This document shows, piece by piece, positions 8,069-19,200 of a DNA stretch of 64,000 bases. The position numbers and the translations under genes were made by a program. The stretch's first letter is position 1. Every line of letters starts with the position of its first letter. The stretch spans positions 558,001 through 622,000 of the forward strand of contig OZ244979.1 of assembly GCA_965223095.1 (NCBI GenBank), given 5' to 3'. The DNA is from J054 sp965223095. GTDB lineage: Bacteria; Pseudomonadota; Gammaproteobacteria; Steroidobacterales; GCA-2729495. Below the pieces are notes generated by a model. The model searched no databases and was not told the origin of the DNA. It was given only the letters and a program-made list of their open reading frames with translations.

Positions 8069-8875
8069 ATGAGGGGAAGCAAAGTGCAGACCATACCCAT
8101 TGATCCGGCTCTCCGTCGCGCCGTGCGGTTTGACGTGGTTTTGATTGTCGCCTGGTTTGGCGCAATCTTGCCGGCAACCTCACAGGCAGAGACTACCCAC
8201 CTACCAGGACGCAACCAAATCACTGCAGCGCGTGCGGCACTCGCACCGGTGATTGACGGACATGCCTCGGACGAAGCCTGGGCAGATTCAGATTGGGTGG
8301 AGTTGCAACACCGTTGGCTGGGCCCCGAGTACTCGTCGGATGACTTTAGCGGTCGATTTAAAGTGGCATGGACCGAGGAACGCATATATCTGCTGGCCGA
8401 ACTCACCGACGATATTCTGATCGACCGCTATCGCGATCCGCTCGTGCAGTACTGGGATGACGACTGTCTCGAGATTTTTATCGACGAGGACCACTCTGGG
8501 GGCGATCATCAGTACAACCACAATGCTTTCGCCTATCATCTTTCGCTCGACAATCAGGCCATTGATATCGGCACCGACAAGCAGGCCAGAAAATACAACG
8601 ACCACTTGCACAGCCGGTGGCGGCAATCAGATGGTCAGATTACGTGGGAAGTGGCAATCAATATTTACACCGACGACTACGACGACGACGCAGGTAATAA
8701 TGTGCCTATTAAGCTTACCGCAGGGAAATATCTGGGCCTCATGGTGGCCTACTGCGACAATGACGGCAGCGAGCTACGCGAGAATTTTATCGGCTCGGAG
8801 TCCGTACCTACTGGGCCCAAGGATCGCGGTTGGATCGATGCGGGTCTTTTCGGCCAGCTCGTACTCGCCGAGTAA
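8069..8875 (+). CDS. Exported CBM9-like carbohydrate-binding protein
   Basis: The 268-residue protein has a hydrophobic export signal near residues 18-39 (ending ATSQAE) and a CBM9/DOMON-like domain from about 45 to the end: PVIDGHASDEAWADSD, FKVAWTEERIYLLAELTDD, YWDDDCLEIFIDED. No catalytic domain is present, so it probably binds glucan or its fragments in the periplasm or at the membrane. The frame is open further upstream, but those starts overlap the divergent GH16 gene and the operator; ATG 8069 or GTG 8084 (preceded by GAGGGG) are realistic. First gene of a plus-strand operon. Confidence 0.75.
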   Translation: MRGSKVQTIPIDPALRRAVRFDVVLIVAWFGAILPATSQAETTHLPGRNQITAARAALAPVIDGHASDEAWADSDWVELQHRWLGPEYSSDDFSGRFKVAWTEERIYLLAELTDDILIDRYRDPLVQYWDDDCLEIFIDEDHSGGDHQYNHNAFAYHLSLDNQAIDIGTDKQARKYNDHLHSRWRQSDGQITWEVAINIYTDDYDDDAGNNVPIKLTAGKYLGLMVAYCDNDGSELRENFIGSESVPTGPKDRGWIDAGLFGQLVLAE

Positions 8876-8907
8876 GAAAAAAGTAAGCAAAACCAGGGAC
8901 CAGGAGC

Positions 8908-11900
8908 TTGAACATCGGGGCAATTGACGACGCAATAGTCAGCGGAGAATTCATCGACATGCAAGGCGAACGCTACTATGCGATTCGCAACGTGCAAAAG
9001 ATGCCGCCGTTTTTCATTAGCATCATATCTGACGTCGATCACTGGTTATTCGTTTCGTCAACCGGCGGACTTTCTGCGGGCCGCGGATCTCCGGAAACGC
9101 CCCTGTTTCCTTACGTATCCGTCGACAAGATTTACGACAGCATCACTCACACTGGCTGCAAAACTATTCTGCACTTGCACGCTAACGGCGAACGTTTGGA
9201 TTGGGAACCATTCAATATCGAACACAACGGCCGTTATCGTATCCAGCGGCAACTCTACAAGAACGTGCTGGGCGATAAGCTTTGTTTCGAAGAGATCAAT
9301 CTTGATCTAGAACTAACGTTTCGGTATTCCTGGGCAAGCAGTGATCAATTCGGTTTTGTGCGTCGCTGCGAACTGGAGAATATCGGTCACCGGTCGATTC
9401 GGGTCGACATGATCGACGGATTGCAAAACATTCTGCCAGCCGGTACCCCGAGCTTTACGCAAACGAATTCCAGCAATCTCGTTGATGCCTATAAGTGGAC
9501 TGAGCTGCTCGCTGATACCGGTCTGGCACTGTATACGCTGTTCTCGGGGATTTCGGACCGCCCAGAACCCAACGAATCGCTGCGGGCGAATACCGCATTT
9601 TGTTTAGGACTCGACGAGAAGACAGTGCTGATCTCGTCGGAGCAACTTGAAGCTTATCGAGCCGGTGCCGAAATACATGGAAAGTTGCACACGAGGGGGA
9701 TCCGCGGGGCCTACCTAGTCAACTCGACATTCTTACTAAAAGCGAATGACCAGCGGCGATGGCAAATTGTCGCCAATATCGAACAATCGCAGCATGACGT
9801 GATTCAACTACAGCGGGATTTGCGTGAACCCAATCTCGTCGCGCAGGCAATTCATGAGTCGGTACAACTGGGCACGAACGGGCTCGCCAGGATTATGGCC
9901 AGCGCCGACGCATTTCAGCTCATTGCTGAAGAAAACATCAGTGTGCATCACTACGCCAACGTACTTTTCAACGTATTGCGCGGCGGGATTTTTTACGATC
10001 AGTACAACGTCTCCAAACACGACTTCGTCACCACTCTGAGCACCTTCAATCGCGATGTCTTGCATCGCAACCGCGAGCTGCTAGGCAAACTACCAGACAT
10101 ACTGGAGTATCAGACCTTGCTTGGGACCGTTCGGAAAAGCGGCGACCAACAGCTAATGCGAATATGCCATGAGTATTTGCCCATCACCTTCGGCCGGCGG
10201 CACGGCGACCCTAGCCGACCCTGGAACAAATTCGCCATCCGGTTAACGGACGAAGACGGGCATCGCTCGCTGTCGTATGAGGGCAACTGGCGCGACCTAT
10301 TTCAGAATTGGGAAGCGCTGGCGCTGAGCTACCCCGAGTTTGTAGAAAACATGATCGCGAAGTTTGTCAATGCGTCAACGATTGATGGCTACAACCCGTA
10401 CCGGGTTACCAAAGACGGATTCGACTGGGAGGTTGAAGAACCCGACGACCCATGGAGTTACATCGGCTACTGGGGTGATCATCAGATAATCTACCTGCAA
10501 AAGTTGTTAGAGATTTCGAGCAGCTTTCATCCGGATCGGCTCAGCAAGCTGCTGCGACTAGAATTATTTTGCTACGCAAACGTTCCCTATCGAATCAGAC
10601 CATTCGAGGCCCTGCTCGACAATGCGAAAGAAACCGTAGACTACGACCAAACGCTGGCCGAGCTAATTGAAAAGCGCGTGCAGAAAATGGGCGCGGACGG
10701 CAAGCTCATTCTCGAAGAAGACGGCGAAGTCTACCAGGTCAATTTGCTCGAAAAACTTCTCGTGCCTTTGCTAGCTAAGCTTGGAAACCTGGTAATTGAC
10801 GGCGGCATCTGGCTCAACACACAGCGCCCGGAGTGGAATGACGCCAACAACGCGCTCGTCGGCCAAGGACTTTCAATGGTCACCTTGTACTACTTGCGTC
10901 GCTACGTGGTCTTCCTTAGACAGCTACTTGAGTCGGAACGCGATTCTATTGACGTTTCTAAGGAGGTAAACGTTTGGCTTAAAGAGACGGCGGTGGCTTT
11001 GGCAGGCGCCAAACCGTATCTAAGTAAGGGTCGGTTGGATGCGACGCAACGCTTTGAATTCTTTGCGGAATTAGGCCGCAGTGCCAGTCGTTATCGTGAC
11101 GCAGTTTACCGAAAAAAGGCATCGCGCGGAAAAACATCGCTGCCGATCAAGGCGGTCTCGTCACTGCTCGAAAATGCACTCGCGGCAGTCGATCACAGCA
11201 TCCACAACAACCGTCGAACAGACGGCTTGTACCATGCCTACAACACGCTGGGTATCCACGACGACGACATTGAAGTCGGGAATCTGTATCCGATGCTCGA
11301 AGGCCAAGTTGCCGCTTTAAGTTCAGGCGCGATTGCGCCCTCAGAGTGCATTAACGTCCTCGATGCTTTGTTCGATAGTGACATCTACCGCGACGACCAG
11401 AAGTCGTTCATGCTCTATCCAGATCGACCGCTATCCAAATTTCTGGAGAAAAACCGTGTGCCCGAGGCGCAGGTGGAATCGATACCTCTGCTTTCTGCAA
11501 TGCTCGAGAAGGGCGACACACGAATCCTGATTCGCGACGCCGAAGGGGCCTATCGCTTTAACGCGGACATTACCAATGCACGGAAACTTAAGAATCGATT
11601 GCAAGCCATAAGTGATGAATATGGCAACCAGGTTTGTATTGCACAGCAAAATGTCATCAAGCTCTATGAATCGGTATTCAACCATCAAGCATTCACCGGA
11701 CGCTCGGGGGGCATGTTCGGTTTCGAGGGCCTAGGCTGCGTTTATTGGCACATGGTCGCCAAATTACTACTGGCCGTGCAGGAGAACTTTTTTGAAGCGC
11801 TGGACGCCAAGATGGACCGAGAAACTTGCCAGCGGCTCGGCGATTTGTATTACCGCATTCGAGCCGGCCTAGGTTTCAATAAAAGCCCCGCTGAGTACGG

Positions 11901-12357
11901 CGCGTTTCCTACGGACCCGTATTCACATACGCCGACTCATAGCGGAGCTCAGCAACCCGGAATGACCGGTGTGGTCAAGGAAGAAATTATTTCTCGCTTT
12001 GGCGAACTCGGGGCCCGCGTCAATCAGGGCTCTGCTTTCTTCCTACCAGCCCTGCTACGCCGCCGGGAATTTCTTAGAGAATCACGGGCATTTAGATTTC
12101 TGGATGTCGATAAAAATTGGCAGGAAATGCCGGTGCCAAAAAACGGGATCGCGTTTACTTGGTGCCAAGTGCCGATCCTCTACCGCATTGATGAAACTGA
12201 ATCGACTGGCTTAAGCGTTACTTACGCCGACGGCAAGCAACAGGCTCTGCCCGGCTTCACTTTATCGAGCACAGATAGCGTAGAGCTATTCCGGCGTACC
12301 GGTCGGATCCGGCAAGTACGCCTGACGATCGATGCGAACGACCTGTTTTCCGAGTAA
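8908..12357 (+). CDS. Beta-1,3-glucan phosphorylase (GH149/GH161-like)
   Basis: This 1149-residue protein has no signal peptide and so acts in the cytoplasm, where it should release glucose-1-phosphate from imported beta-1,3-oligoglucans. Its overall plan follows the GH94-like phosphorylase superfamily: an N-terminal beta-rich domain (1-290), then a helical (alpha/alpha)6 region. The sequence PEWNDANNALVG near residue 642 resembles the GH94 DWNDG motif, making D645 the likely general acid. Length and the neighbouring GH17 genes fit published GH149 clusters. GH149 versus GH161 cannot be settled by eye. Start TTG 8908 has AGGGA eight bases upstream; ATG 8959 is an alternative. It begins 32 bp after the CBM9 gene. 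Confidence 0.68.
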   Translation: MNIGAIDDAIVSGEFIDMQGERYYAIRNVQKMPPFFISIISDVDHWLFVSSTGGLSAGRGSPETPLFPYVSVDKIYDSITHTGCKTILHLHANGERLDWEPFNIEHNGRYRIQRQLYKNVLGDKLCFEEINLDLELTFRYSWASSDQFGFVRRCELENIGHRSIRVDMIDGLQNILPAGTPSFTQTNSSNLVDAYKWTELLADTGLALYTLFSGISDRPEPNESLRANTAFCLGLDEKTVLISSEQLEAYRAGAEIHGKLHTRGIRGAYLVNSTFLLKANDQRRWQIVANIEQSQHDVIQLQRDLREPNLVAQAIHESVQLGTNGLARIMASADAFQLIAEENISVHHYANVLFNVLRGGIFYDQYNVSKHDFVTTLSTFNRDVLHRNRELLGKLPDILEYQTLLGTVRKSGDQQLMRICHEYLPITFGRRHGDPSRPWNKFAIRLTDEDGHRSLSYEGNWRDLFQNWEALALSYPEFVENMIAKFVNASTIDGYNPYRVTKDGFDWEVEEPDDPWSYIGYWGDHQIIYLQKLLEISSSFHPDRLSKLLRLELFCYANVPYRIRPFEALLDNAKETVDYDQTLAELIEKRVQKMGADGKLILEEDGEVYQVNLLEKLLVPLLAKLGNLVIDGGIWLNTQRPEWNDANNALVGQGLSMVTLYYLRRYVVFLRQLLESERDSIDVSKEVNVWLKETAVALAGAKPYLSKGRLDATQRFEFFAELGRSASRYRDAVYRKKASRGKTSLPIKAVSSLLENALAAVDHSIHNNRRTDGLYHAYNTLGIHDDDIEVGNLYPMLEGQVAALSSGAIAPSECINVLDALFDSDIYRDDQKSFMLYPDRPLSKFLEKNRVPEAQVESIPLLSAMLEKGDTRILIRDAEGAYRFNADITNARKLKNRLQAISDEYGNQVCIAQQNVIKLYESVFNHQAFTGRSGGMFGFEGLGCVYWHMVAKLLLAVQENFFEALDAKMDRETCQRLGDLYYRIRAGLGFNKSPAEYGAFPTDPYSHTPTHSGAQQPGMTGVVKEEIISRFGELGARVNQGSAFFLPALLRRREFLRESRAFRFLDVDKNWQEMPVPKNGIAFTWCQVPILYRIDETESTGLSVTYADGKQQALPGFTLSSTDSVELFRRTGRIRQVRLTIDANDLFSE

Positions 12358-12389
12358 GCATTTTCCGAACAATTAATCGGGGGAATACG

Positions 12390-13277
12390 ATGGGAGTGCT
12401 ACACAGGCGCCAGACGAGTTTGGCTGGGATCAACGCCACCAAACTGTCTGCTCAAGAGCTACGCAGTCTCGTCCGCGAGATACTGGCAGAGAAAATCCAC
12501 GGAATTTCCTTCAGTCCGTACGTCGAAGGCCAGGGCCCGGGAACGCAGATTGACGAGGCACAGATACGCCAAAGGCTAGAATTTATTCAGAGCTACACGA
12601 CCGCCGTTCGAACTTTTTCCTGCAGCGAAGGCAACGAACTGATTCCAGCCATCGCCAAGGAAGCCGGACTTAAAACAATGGTTGGTGTCTGGCTCGACGA
12701 CAATGCGCAACACAATGAGATCGAACTTTCTAACGCTATTGAGATTGCAAGGGCCGGCCACGCGGACATCCTGGGTGTCGGCAACGAGGTGTTGTTGCGC
12801 GGCGATATGGGCGAAGACGAATTGCTGGCCTACATTCAACGCGCGAAGGATGCCGTTCATGATGTTCCCGTAGGGTATGTCGATGCCTATTTCAAGTTTC
12901 AGGAGCACCCTCGAATTAGTGAAGCTTGTGACGTCATCCTTGCCAATTGCTACCCTTTTTGGGAAGGCTGTCCCGCGGATCACGCACTGCTTTATATGAA
13001 GGAGATGTACCGCCGCGCGCAGCAAGCGGCCAACGGCAAAAAGGTCATTGTCAGCGAGACCGGCTGGCCAAACATCGGTGCCGCCGAGCGCGGCGCGGTG
13101 CCTTCATTCGAGAATGCGATTAAGTATTTCGTCGATACCTACCTTTGGGCAGAAGAAGATGAAATCGAAGTGTTTTGGTTTTCATCCTTTGACGAATCTT
13201 GGAAGGTCGATGCCGAGGGTGACGTAGGCGCTTACTGGGGGCTGTGGGACAAGGACGGAAACCCAAAGTATGTTTGA
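12390..13277 (+). CDS. Cytoplasmic GH17 glucan-active enzyme (first of pair)
   Basis: A 295-residue GH17 (beta-1,3-glucanase/transglycosylase clan GH-A) TIM barrel with acid/base E133 in LGVGNEVLLR and nucleophile E223 in VIVSETGWPN. No signal peptide is visible, so it should act on imported oligosaccharides beside the phosphorylase; hydrolysis or transglycosylation cannot be told apart. SD-like GGGGGA precedes ATG 12390. It shares its last eight bases with the next GH17 gene, which implies translational coupling. Confidence 0.88.
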   Translation: MGVLHRRQTSLAGINATKLSAQELRSLVREILAEKIHGISFSPYVEGQGPGTQIDEAQIRQRLEFIQSYTTAVRTFSCSEGNELIPAIAKEAGLKTMVGVWLDDNAQHNEIELSNAIEIARAGHADILGVGNEVLLRGDMGEDELLAYIQRAKDAVHDVPVGYVDAYFKFQEHPRISEACDVILANCYPFWEGCPADHALLYMKEMYRRAQQAANGKKVIVSETGWPNIGAAERGAVPSFENAIKYFVDTYLWAEEDEIEVFWFSSFDESWKVDAEGDVGAYWGLWDKDGNPKYV

Positions 13278-14253
13278 ACAACTCGATATGCGGCTGGAGT
13301 ACGGCAACGCGATATGCTACTCAGGGTATCGGGAAGGGCAGCGTCCCGGTAGTCGCTATCCCACTTATGAAGAAGTCCGGGAAGATTTGCGAATTCTCGC
13401 CAAAAACTGGCAGTACCTCAGACTCTATGACTGTTCACCACACGCGGAAACGGTACTGGAAGTCATTTCCAAAGAAGCGTTGTATTTTAAGGTCATGCTA
13501 GGTGTGGACATTGCCGCGGAAATCAGCAATCCGCATTGTCCCTGGGGCGCTGAATTCAGCGACGAAACGCTGGAGAAAAATCGACAAGCAAATGCCGAAA
13601 AAATTGAAAAGGCGATTTTGCTAGCTAATGGATATCCTGACATCGTCTTCTGCGTATCGATTGGCAATGAAGCAAGTGTCGAATGGACGGATCACATGGT
13701 GCCAGTCGAAAGCCTGGTCGCCTACGCGCTTAGAATAAAGCAGTCTGTTGTTCAGCCGACAACGTTTTGCGAAAACTACGTTCCCTGGACACACAAGCTC
13801 GAACAATTGGCAAATGTGCTCGACGTCATTTCGATTCATACCTATCCGGTTTGGGAATATTGCTCGGTGCACGACGCTCTGGAGTACACGAAGCAGAACT
13901 ATTGGTCAGTAGTGAACCACTACCCAGGCAAACCAGTGATTATTACCGAAGCCGGTTGGACAACCGCAGCGAATGGTCGTGGGATAGAAGTTCACAATGC
14001 TTCCGAGGAACTCCAGGCCCATTACTACCAAGAGCTGATTGAATGGACGACAAACGAGAAAATACTAACGTTTGTTTTCGAAGCATTCGACGAACCATGG
14101 AAAGGATCGCCCGACCCACTCGAACCTGAAAAACATTGGGGGCTATTCAATTTGGACCGAACGCCTAAACTGGTAATGCGCGATAGCTATGCTGATCTGC
14201 TTGCTGAAAATTCAGGACTGGGCCGGGCTGGGGAGACTTCGGAGAACAATTGA
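13270..14253 (+). CDS. Cytoplasmic GH17 glucan-active enzyme (second of pair)
   Basis: The 327-residue GH17 protein has acid/base E134 (SIGNEASVEW) and nucleophile E227 (IITEAGWTT). It resembles the lipoprotein GH17 at 24717-25826 more than its immediate neighbour: both share YSG-[YF]-REGQ near the start and FEAFDEPWKG...EKHWGL.N.DRTPK near the end. The two therefore look like paralogues retargeted to different compartments, this one lacking any export signal. It overlaps the preceding gene by eight bases and is followed by the lacI operator. Confidence 0.88.
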   Translation: MFEQLDMRLEYGNAICYSGYREGQRPGSRYPTYEEVREDLRILAKNWQYLRLYDCSPHAETVLEVISKEALYFKVMLGVDIAAEISNPHCPWGAEFSDETLEKNRQANAEKIEKAILLANGYPDIVFCVSIGNEASVEWTDHMVPVESLVAYALRIKQSVVQPTTFCENYVPWTHKLEQLANVLDVISIHTYPVWEYCSVHDALEYTKQNYWSVVNHYPGKPVIITEAGWTTAANGRGIEVHNASEELQAHYYQELIEWTTNEKILTFVFEAFDEPWKGSPDPLEPEKHWGLFNLDRTPKLVMRDSYADLLAENSGLGRAGETSENN

Positions 14254-14265
14254 CAGTGTTGTCAA
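14250..14265. promoter_or_regulatory. LacI-family operator upstream of the regulator gene
   Basis: TTGACAGTGTTGTCAA keeps both TTGACA/TGTCAA arms of the locus palindrome but has a GTGT centre instead of GCGC. It lies 50 bp before ATG 14316, suggesting autoregulation, perhaps with weaker binding. Confidence 0.72.
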
Positions 14266-14315
14266 TTCTATTTCTAATCCGTTGATTGAGTCTCAATAAA
14301 GAAGCACATGCAAGC

Positions 14316-15359
14316 ATGAAGCCAACAAAAAATGCCACGATAAACGACGTTGCGAAACTCGCGGGCGTATCCATCAAGACAGTGTCCCGTGTCGTCAATC
14401 GCGAGCCCAATGTGCGCGAGTCAACCAAAGATAAAGTCGAACGGGCCATCAAGCAGCTCAACTACCGACCGAATGTATCCGCCCGCAATCTTGCCAGCAA
14501 CCGTGCACGATTAATCGGACTCGTATATGACGACCCCAGCGCCTACGAAACACCGAGCTCAGGCTACGTAATGCGCATGCAACATGGTGTGTTACGTGTC
14601 TGTCATGACGCCGGCTTCGAACTATTGATTCACCCTTGCAATTATCGCGATCGCCAGGTGCGAAAAGAATTGAGGACGTTAATCGAAAAAGTCCGGCCCG
14701 CGGGACTCGTTCTAGCTGCACCACTTTCCAATATGCCCAGAATCGTAAAGGCGATTAAGGAAACCGAAACGCCCTTTGTACCGATATCACCGGGCACAAC
14801 CAATCGCCACGCGTGTAGCGTGTCAACAAACGATCGCGAAGCCAGTGCAGAAATGACTCGTTACCTAGCTTCGCTGGGCCACCGGAAAATTGCTTTCATT
14901 AAGGGCCATCGTCTGCACAAGGCGGTGCTTAATCGGTTTCTTGGTTACAAGGATGGGCTGGCCGACAGCGGGCTCGATTTCAACGAGAAGCTCGTTGTCG
15001 AAGGTGACAACTCAATCGGGTCGGGCGAGATCTGCGCGCGTGAATTGCTACAACTAAAAGCCAGGCCGACTGCTCTGTTCGCTTCAAACGACGACATGGC
15101 CGCGGGAGTAATTCGCGTCGCCATGCAATTGGGTTTGAAGATTCCGGAGGAACTATCGGTCGCCGGATGGGACGATATTTCGTTATCACGTCAGATTTAT
15201 CCCACACTGACAACGATTCGCCAACCGCTTTCGGCAATGGCCGAATACGCAGCAACTGCCCTAACGGACAAATCTCAAAAGAACCTGCTCACAGGTGGCG
15301 GGAAAGTGCTAGCTGCAACTCCGGTCATTCGGGATTCGACGGGCCCTGCGCCGACGTAG
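14316..15359 (+). CDS. LacI-family transcriptional regulator of the glucan locus
   Basis: The 347-residue protein has an N-terminal helix-turn-helix (ATINDVAKLAGVSIKTVSRV) with hinge helix region YRPNVSARNLAS, followed by a periplasmic-binding-protein-like sensor domain (about 63-335; AGWDDISLSRQIYPTLTTIR near the end). It should repress from the four TTGACA-GCGC-TGTCAA palindromes found before every transcription unit of this locus and be released by a glucan-derived sugar; the inducer is unknown. ATG 14316 (MKPTKNA) places the HTH at the usual distance from the start and is preferred over TTG 14286. Confidence 0.93.
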   Translation: MKPTKNATINDVAKLAGVSIKTVSRVVNREPNVRESTKDKVERAIKQLNYRPNVSARNLASNRARLIGLVYDDPSAYETPSSGYVMRMQHGVLRVCHDAGFELLIHPCNYRDRQVRKELRTLIEKVRPAGLVLAAPLSNMPRIVKAIKETETPFVPISPGTTNRHACSVSTNDREASAEMTRYLASLGHRKIAFIKGHRLHKAVLNRFLGYKDGLADSGLDFNEKLVVEGDNSIGSGEICARELLQLKARPTALFASNDDMAAGVIRVAMQLGLKIPEELSVAGWDDISLSRQIYPTLTTIRQPLSAMAEYAATALTDKSQKNLLTGGGKVLAATPVIRDSTGPAPT

Positions 15360-15426
15360 CCGGGGCCCGGTAGCACCGCTACTCAAGAACGAACAGCTAG
15401 CAATAAAAAGCTAATACCGCACTCAG

Positions 15427-16182
15427 TTAGAATTCGCCAACCATAATAACGCCATCGTCAAAGTTCGGCGGGTTCGCAGGTTGATAGGTGTATCCCCAGT
15501 CAACGAAGAGCTCCAGAACGAGTATCGGGTCACCTTCAACGAGCCGGCGCAATCCCGTTGCATCTGTTCGATAGAGGTTGTCCGCCGTCAGTTCGGCGAG
15601 CGGAACCGCAAATGACACTGGCTCACCATCGGGGCTGGCACCCGGGCAACAAGAAAAAACCGTAACCGAACCAAGGAAATTATCCAGCACGGCACGATAA
15701 GCCTTGAGAGCCTGTGCCCGCACGATTTCATCTTTCGACAGCTCGTTACTATTGGCATCAAACAACTCGTGTAATGCGAGCGCTGTGAAAAATTGATTTT
15801 CTCCGGAGGGCCGCCTTGCCAGCGCCGTGGCCCAGAGGTAGAAGCGCGCCTTCGCACCATTCGGACCTGGCTGAATTTCATTGAACAAATCAAACTTATT
15901 ATCTGCACCCGGGTTATTGACATCGAACTCGACGATGGTCGTGGTTGCGAAAGGGTTTTCCGGATCTTCGAGGACACAAGTCTCGCCTACAATTCCCACG
16001 TTTTCGCAGTGAAGATTCAGTACGACGTCAGTCGGCAACAGAATCGCGTTGTTAATAGTGCCGTCATCACTGTCACGCTCGCCATCGCAGCCGCCAGTTG
16101 CAAGTGCGCCCGCGCCCAGCAGGATCAGGAACAGCAGCCTGACAACAGCCGGCTGGATCTTGTATCGATTCAGGTTCTTCAT
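15427..16182 (-). CDS. Hypothetical lipoprotein, last gene of the surface operon
   Basis: The 251-residue product (start MKNLNRYK) has a lipoprotein signal with lipobox ATGGC. The mature part contains a Cys pair and a region SVTVFSCCPGASPDGEPVSF and no domain I recognise. It follows the enzyme-barrel fusion gene by about 30 bp at the distal end of the 24578-15427 operon, so it may be a small partner of the barrel or the CBM lipoprotein. That is inference from position only. A longer start at 16206 is possible. Confidence 0.7.
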   Translation of the reverse strand: MKNLNRYKIQPAVVRLLFLILLGAGALATGGCDGERDSDDGTINNAILLPTDVVLNLHCENVGIVGETCVLEDPENPFATTTIVEFDVNNPGADNKFDLFNEIQPGPNGAKARFYLWATALARRPSGENQFFTALALHELFDANSNELSKDEIVRAQALKAYRAVLDNFLGSVTVFSCCPGASPDGEPVSFAVPLAELTADNLYRTDATGLRRLVEGDPILVLELFVDWGYTYQPANPPNFDDGVIMVGEF

Positions 16183-16214
16183 GTTAATTATTCCTTGGCT
16201 TGGCAAGTTCCGAC

Positions 16215-19200
16215 CTAGAACTGGTAGGTCAAGTAGACGGCGGTCAGGAAACTGTAATCGCCTTCGCTGGCAAAGTTTTCGTTAGCTTCGTCACGAGATC
16301 TATACAGCGCACGGATTCCAATCCGCGTCGCCTTGCGTTCATCCTCGACCGAGCCCAATTGCCCAGAAGTGCCGAGTAGGTACGAATAGTCGAGCTTGAC
16401 CTGCTCGGGAAACGTGATATTGAACTGTCGGAAGAAATCATAAGGACCAAAGGCATCCTTCATGTAGTAGCCCTCGAATACATGCTTGCGATTGAATTCT
16501 GCCTTCCAATGAAACTGATAGTGATCGCGAGAGCCACCATTGGGATTACCCGTTGACTGCTCAAAGGCGCGTATCAAGCGGAAGATGTATTTGGAGTTTT
16601 GATTTGGGTTCATCACAATTCGACTCGATAAACCCCACACATCCTCCGCCGGTAAGCCCTGCCCAAACGGTGCGTTGACGCCCGTGGGCTCGAAGAAAAA
16701 CAAGTAGGAATCTGTAGCGGTGGGATACTCGGTGTACGTCCCGCCAATGTTGAAAGCTAATTTTGCGTCTTCTCGCCAATCGTTGTCCCAGTCATAAAAC
16801 TGCGTCTCACCCGTCGGATCGTAAGTAAGGTATAGCTCTGCCGAGCGTGCTTCACGATTGCCCAATACAGCAAACGGGTCTGTATCCGTATCACGCGGAT
16901 TTGTGCCGGGCTGTAGCAGGCCGTTGTTGATAGATGGCGCTATGAACGGGTTAGCGTGTACCAGATTGTCGCGGTACATAACCCTGGGATATAGCATCAC
17001 ATTCCCCCAACGCAGAATCATGCCAGCTTCGTACTCCTGCTTGTTGCCCATCCCCGAAGAGGGCAAACGACTGGGATCCGTTACGCCAAATGTCCGATGC
17101 ACCTGCCCGCCATCGGCTACCAAGCCTGCGTGATGAGCCAAAATGTAGGTCTCGGTGCCGAAGAATGGGAACGTCAGCTTGGCACGAAACCCAAGCGTAT
17201 CCGTGTCTTCAATCTCGTCGAGATAGATATTCCCGGCGGCATCCACGCGGTCGAAAGTCTCATCGACTTTCTCGTTTGCCGCCCAGATTCCACCAAGCTC
17301 GAGCTTCCAGCCATTACCAAAATTTCGCTCTGCGGTGAGTGTGGTTTGCCGCGACTGCCTATCCGTCACATCCGTCGGGTCATCACCGTCTGATCGGCGG
17401 GCCAGATCTTCTGCATGAATTAGCGACCAGTCAAAGTCAGCGAACTTAAAGTCATACTTGAATACCGCTTTCGGGTTAGCTCCCCAATAAATTTCCGGTC
17501 CAAAAACGACTGTGAAATTTTTCCAGTCGCCCTTACCCTTTATCTCGACACCCTGTGGCGCTTTGGCATTCCAGATATCCATTCCGTAGATATCCGTTGC
17601 CTCGCGGATCAGACCAAAATGATCGCCTTCAAAACCCCAATGGAATCGCGGCGTGTGATAAAAGGCCTCGACATCGAGATATTCGCCCTCATACTTCGCG
17701 TTGAAATCATAGACTTCAACGCGGTCACGATCGCCAAATGTGATCCGACGTTCTGCAAAATCGTTGCCAAGACCGGGAACTTCAATCGCTTGTTCGGTCA
17801 GCACCGTCAACGGCAAACCGCGATCCCCGTAGGTAAACTCCAGCGGTTGCTTTTCCGCAACGTTAGCCAGAACGTTTAGCGTCATCTGCCCGCTTACCTG
17901 TTGCGTGGGCTGAAATCCGAAGTCGAGGAAAACCATTTCTCCATCGGAGAATTCAAGGTCATTCTCCCCGTCTTCATCGATTCCTTTTTCATCGCCACGT
18001 ACGACCATTTCCGCCTGCAAACGACCACCTGTGAACTGGAACTTTCTTTTAGATTCCTCGTTGTCAGCTCGCAACGCCCGGACGTCCCCCTGTAACTGGT
18101 AGCGACCCACGTCCATACTGGTAAACATATTGTTTATTTCCGCTTTGCTGGCTACATAGGGGTCCATTGCAAAGACTTCCTGCATGACGTCATATGCCAT
18201 CCTCGGCCTGGCTGTCGAGACGCCGTCGCTATTGGAGGGCCCCAGAGCGGTAATGCCGAACCACTCCTCGTTCATGTTGTTCTTGCCTTCAGCCCAGTCG
18301 AAAAGGTAAGCCTGATTTGACCATGATGCGTTGTTGTCCTGGATCTCGAGGTTTTCGATTTGCAGATACTTCCACCACTCATCACGCCACTCAAAGATAA
18401 AGGCGCCGATCGAGTTGCCCTCCTCACCGTTGCCGTAGGCCTTGTTGTACATCTCTTGCCATTGACTCTTGAGTATCAAGGCTTGCGAAACTTGATCTTC
18501 CCTAAACTCTCTCGCATTAAAAGCGTCGCTACCAAACTCGAAAAATACGACGGGCAAGTCGAGCTTTTCTTCAACATCTTTCCACAGGCCGGTAAAAGTC
18601 GGCCCCCGGTAGGCATTGCTACCCAGAATGTCGAGGGAAGGCATGAGCTCGGCGATCAAATCGATGTACTGAATATCACCATTAACGATCGTGAACAAGT
18701 GTTCTGGAGCAATGGCCTTACCGTCTTCGATAACCTCGTTGAACAGACTGTACAGAAACCGAGCCTTCGCCTCGTTTTGCTCACCAACGGGAAGGTCTTC
18801 AATCTCAAAGCTCGACCATGACAGTCCATAGTTACTTTCGTTACCAAATGCAAACATCAGAACGCCAGGAACGTCTTTGTATCGCTGCACAAACTCCTTC
18901 ATGTCGCGCCTCAGCACCTCACGCGTGCGGGGATCGGAGTAATCCGTAAAAGGAATCCACTTGCCATCGACGTTGTAACCGTAGCGCCCCATCAAAGGGT
19001 TAATCACACTCATGATGCCGTGCTCACGATAGATATAGCTTACCCATTCGGGCGGAATCATCGTGAAACTGCGGATGGTGTTGACGCCCATTTCCGCCAT
19101 TAGGCCGAAATCGTAGTCGAGAATTTTTCTTATCTGATCATCGGACTGACCGAACAAATTATAGGTGAAGTTTTCAGCACGCGGCGTATACCCCCAGACG

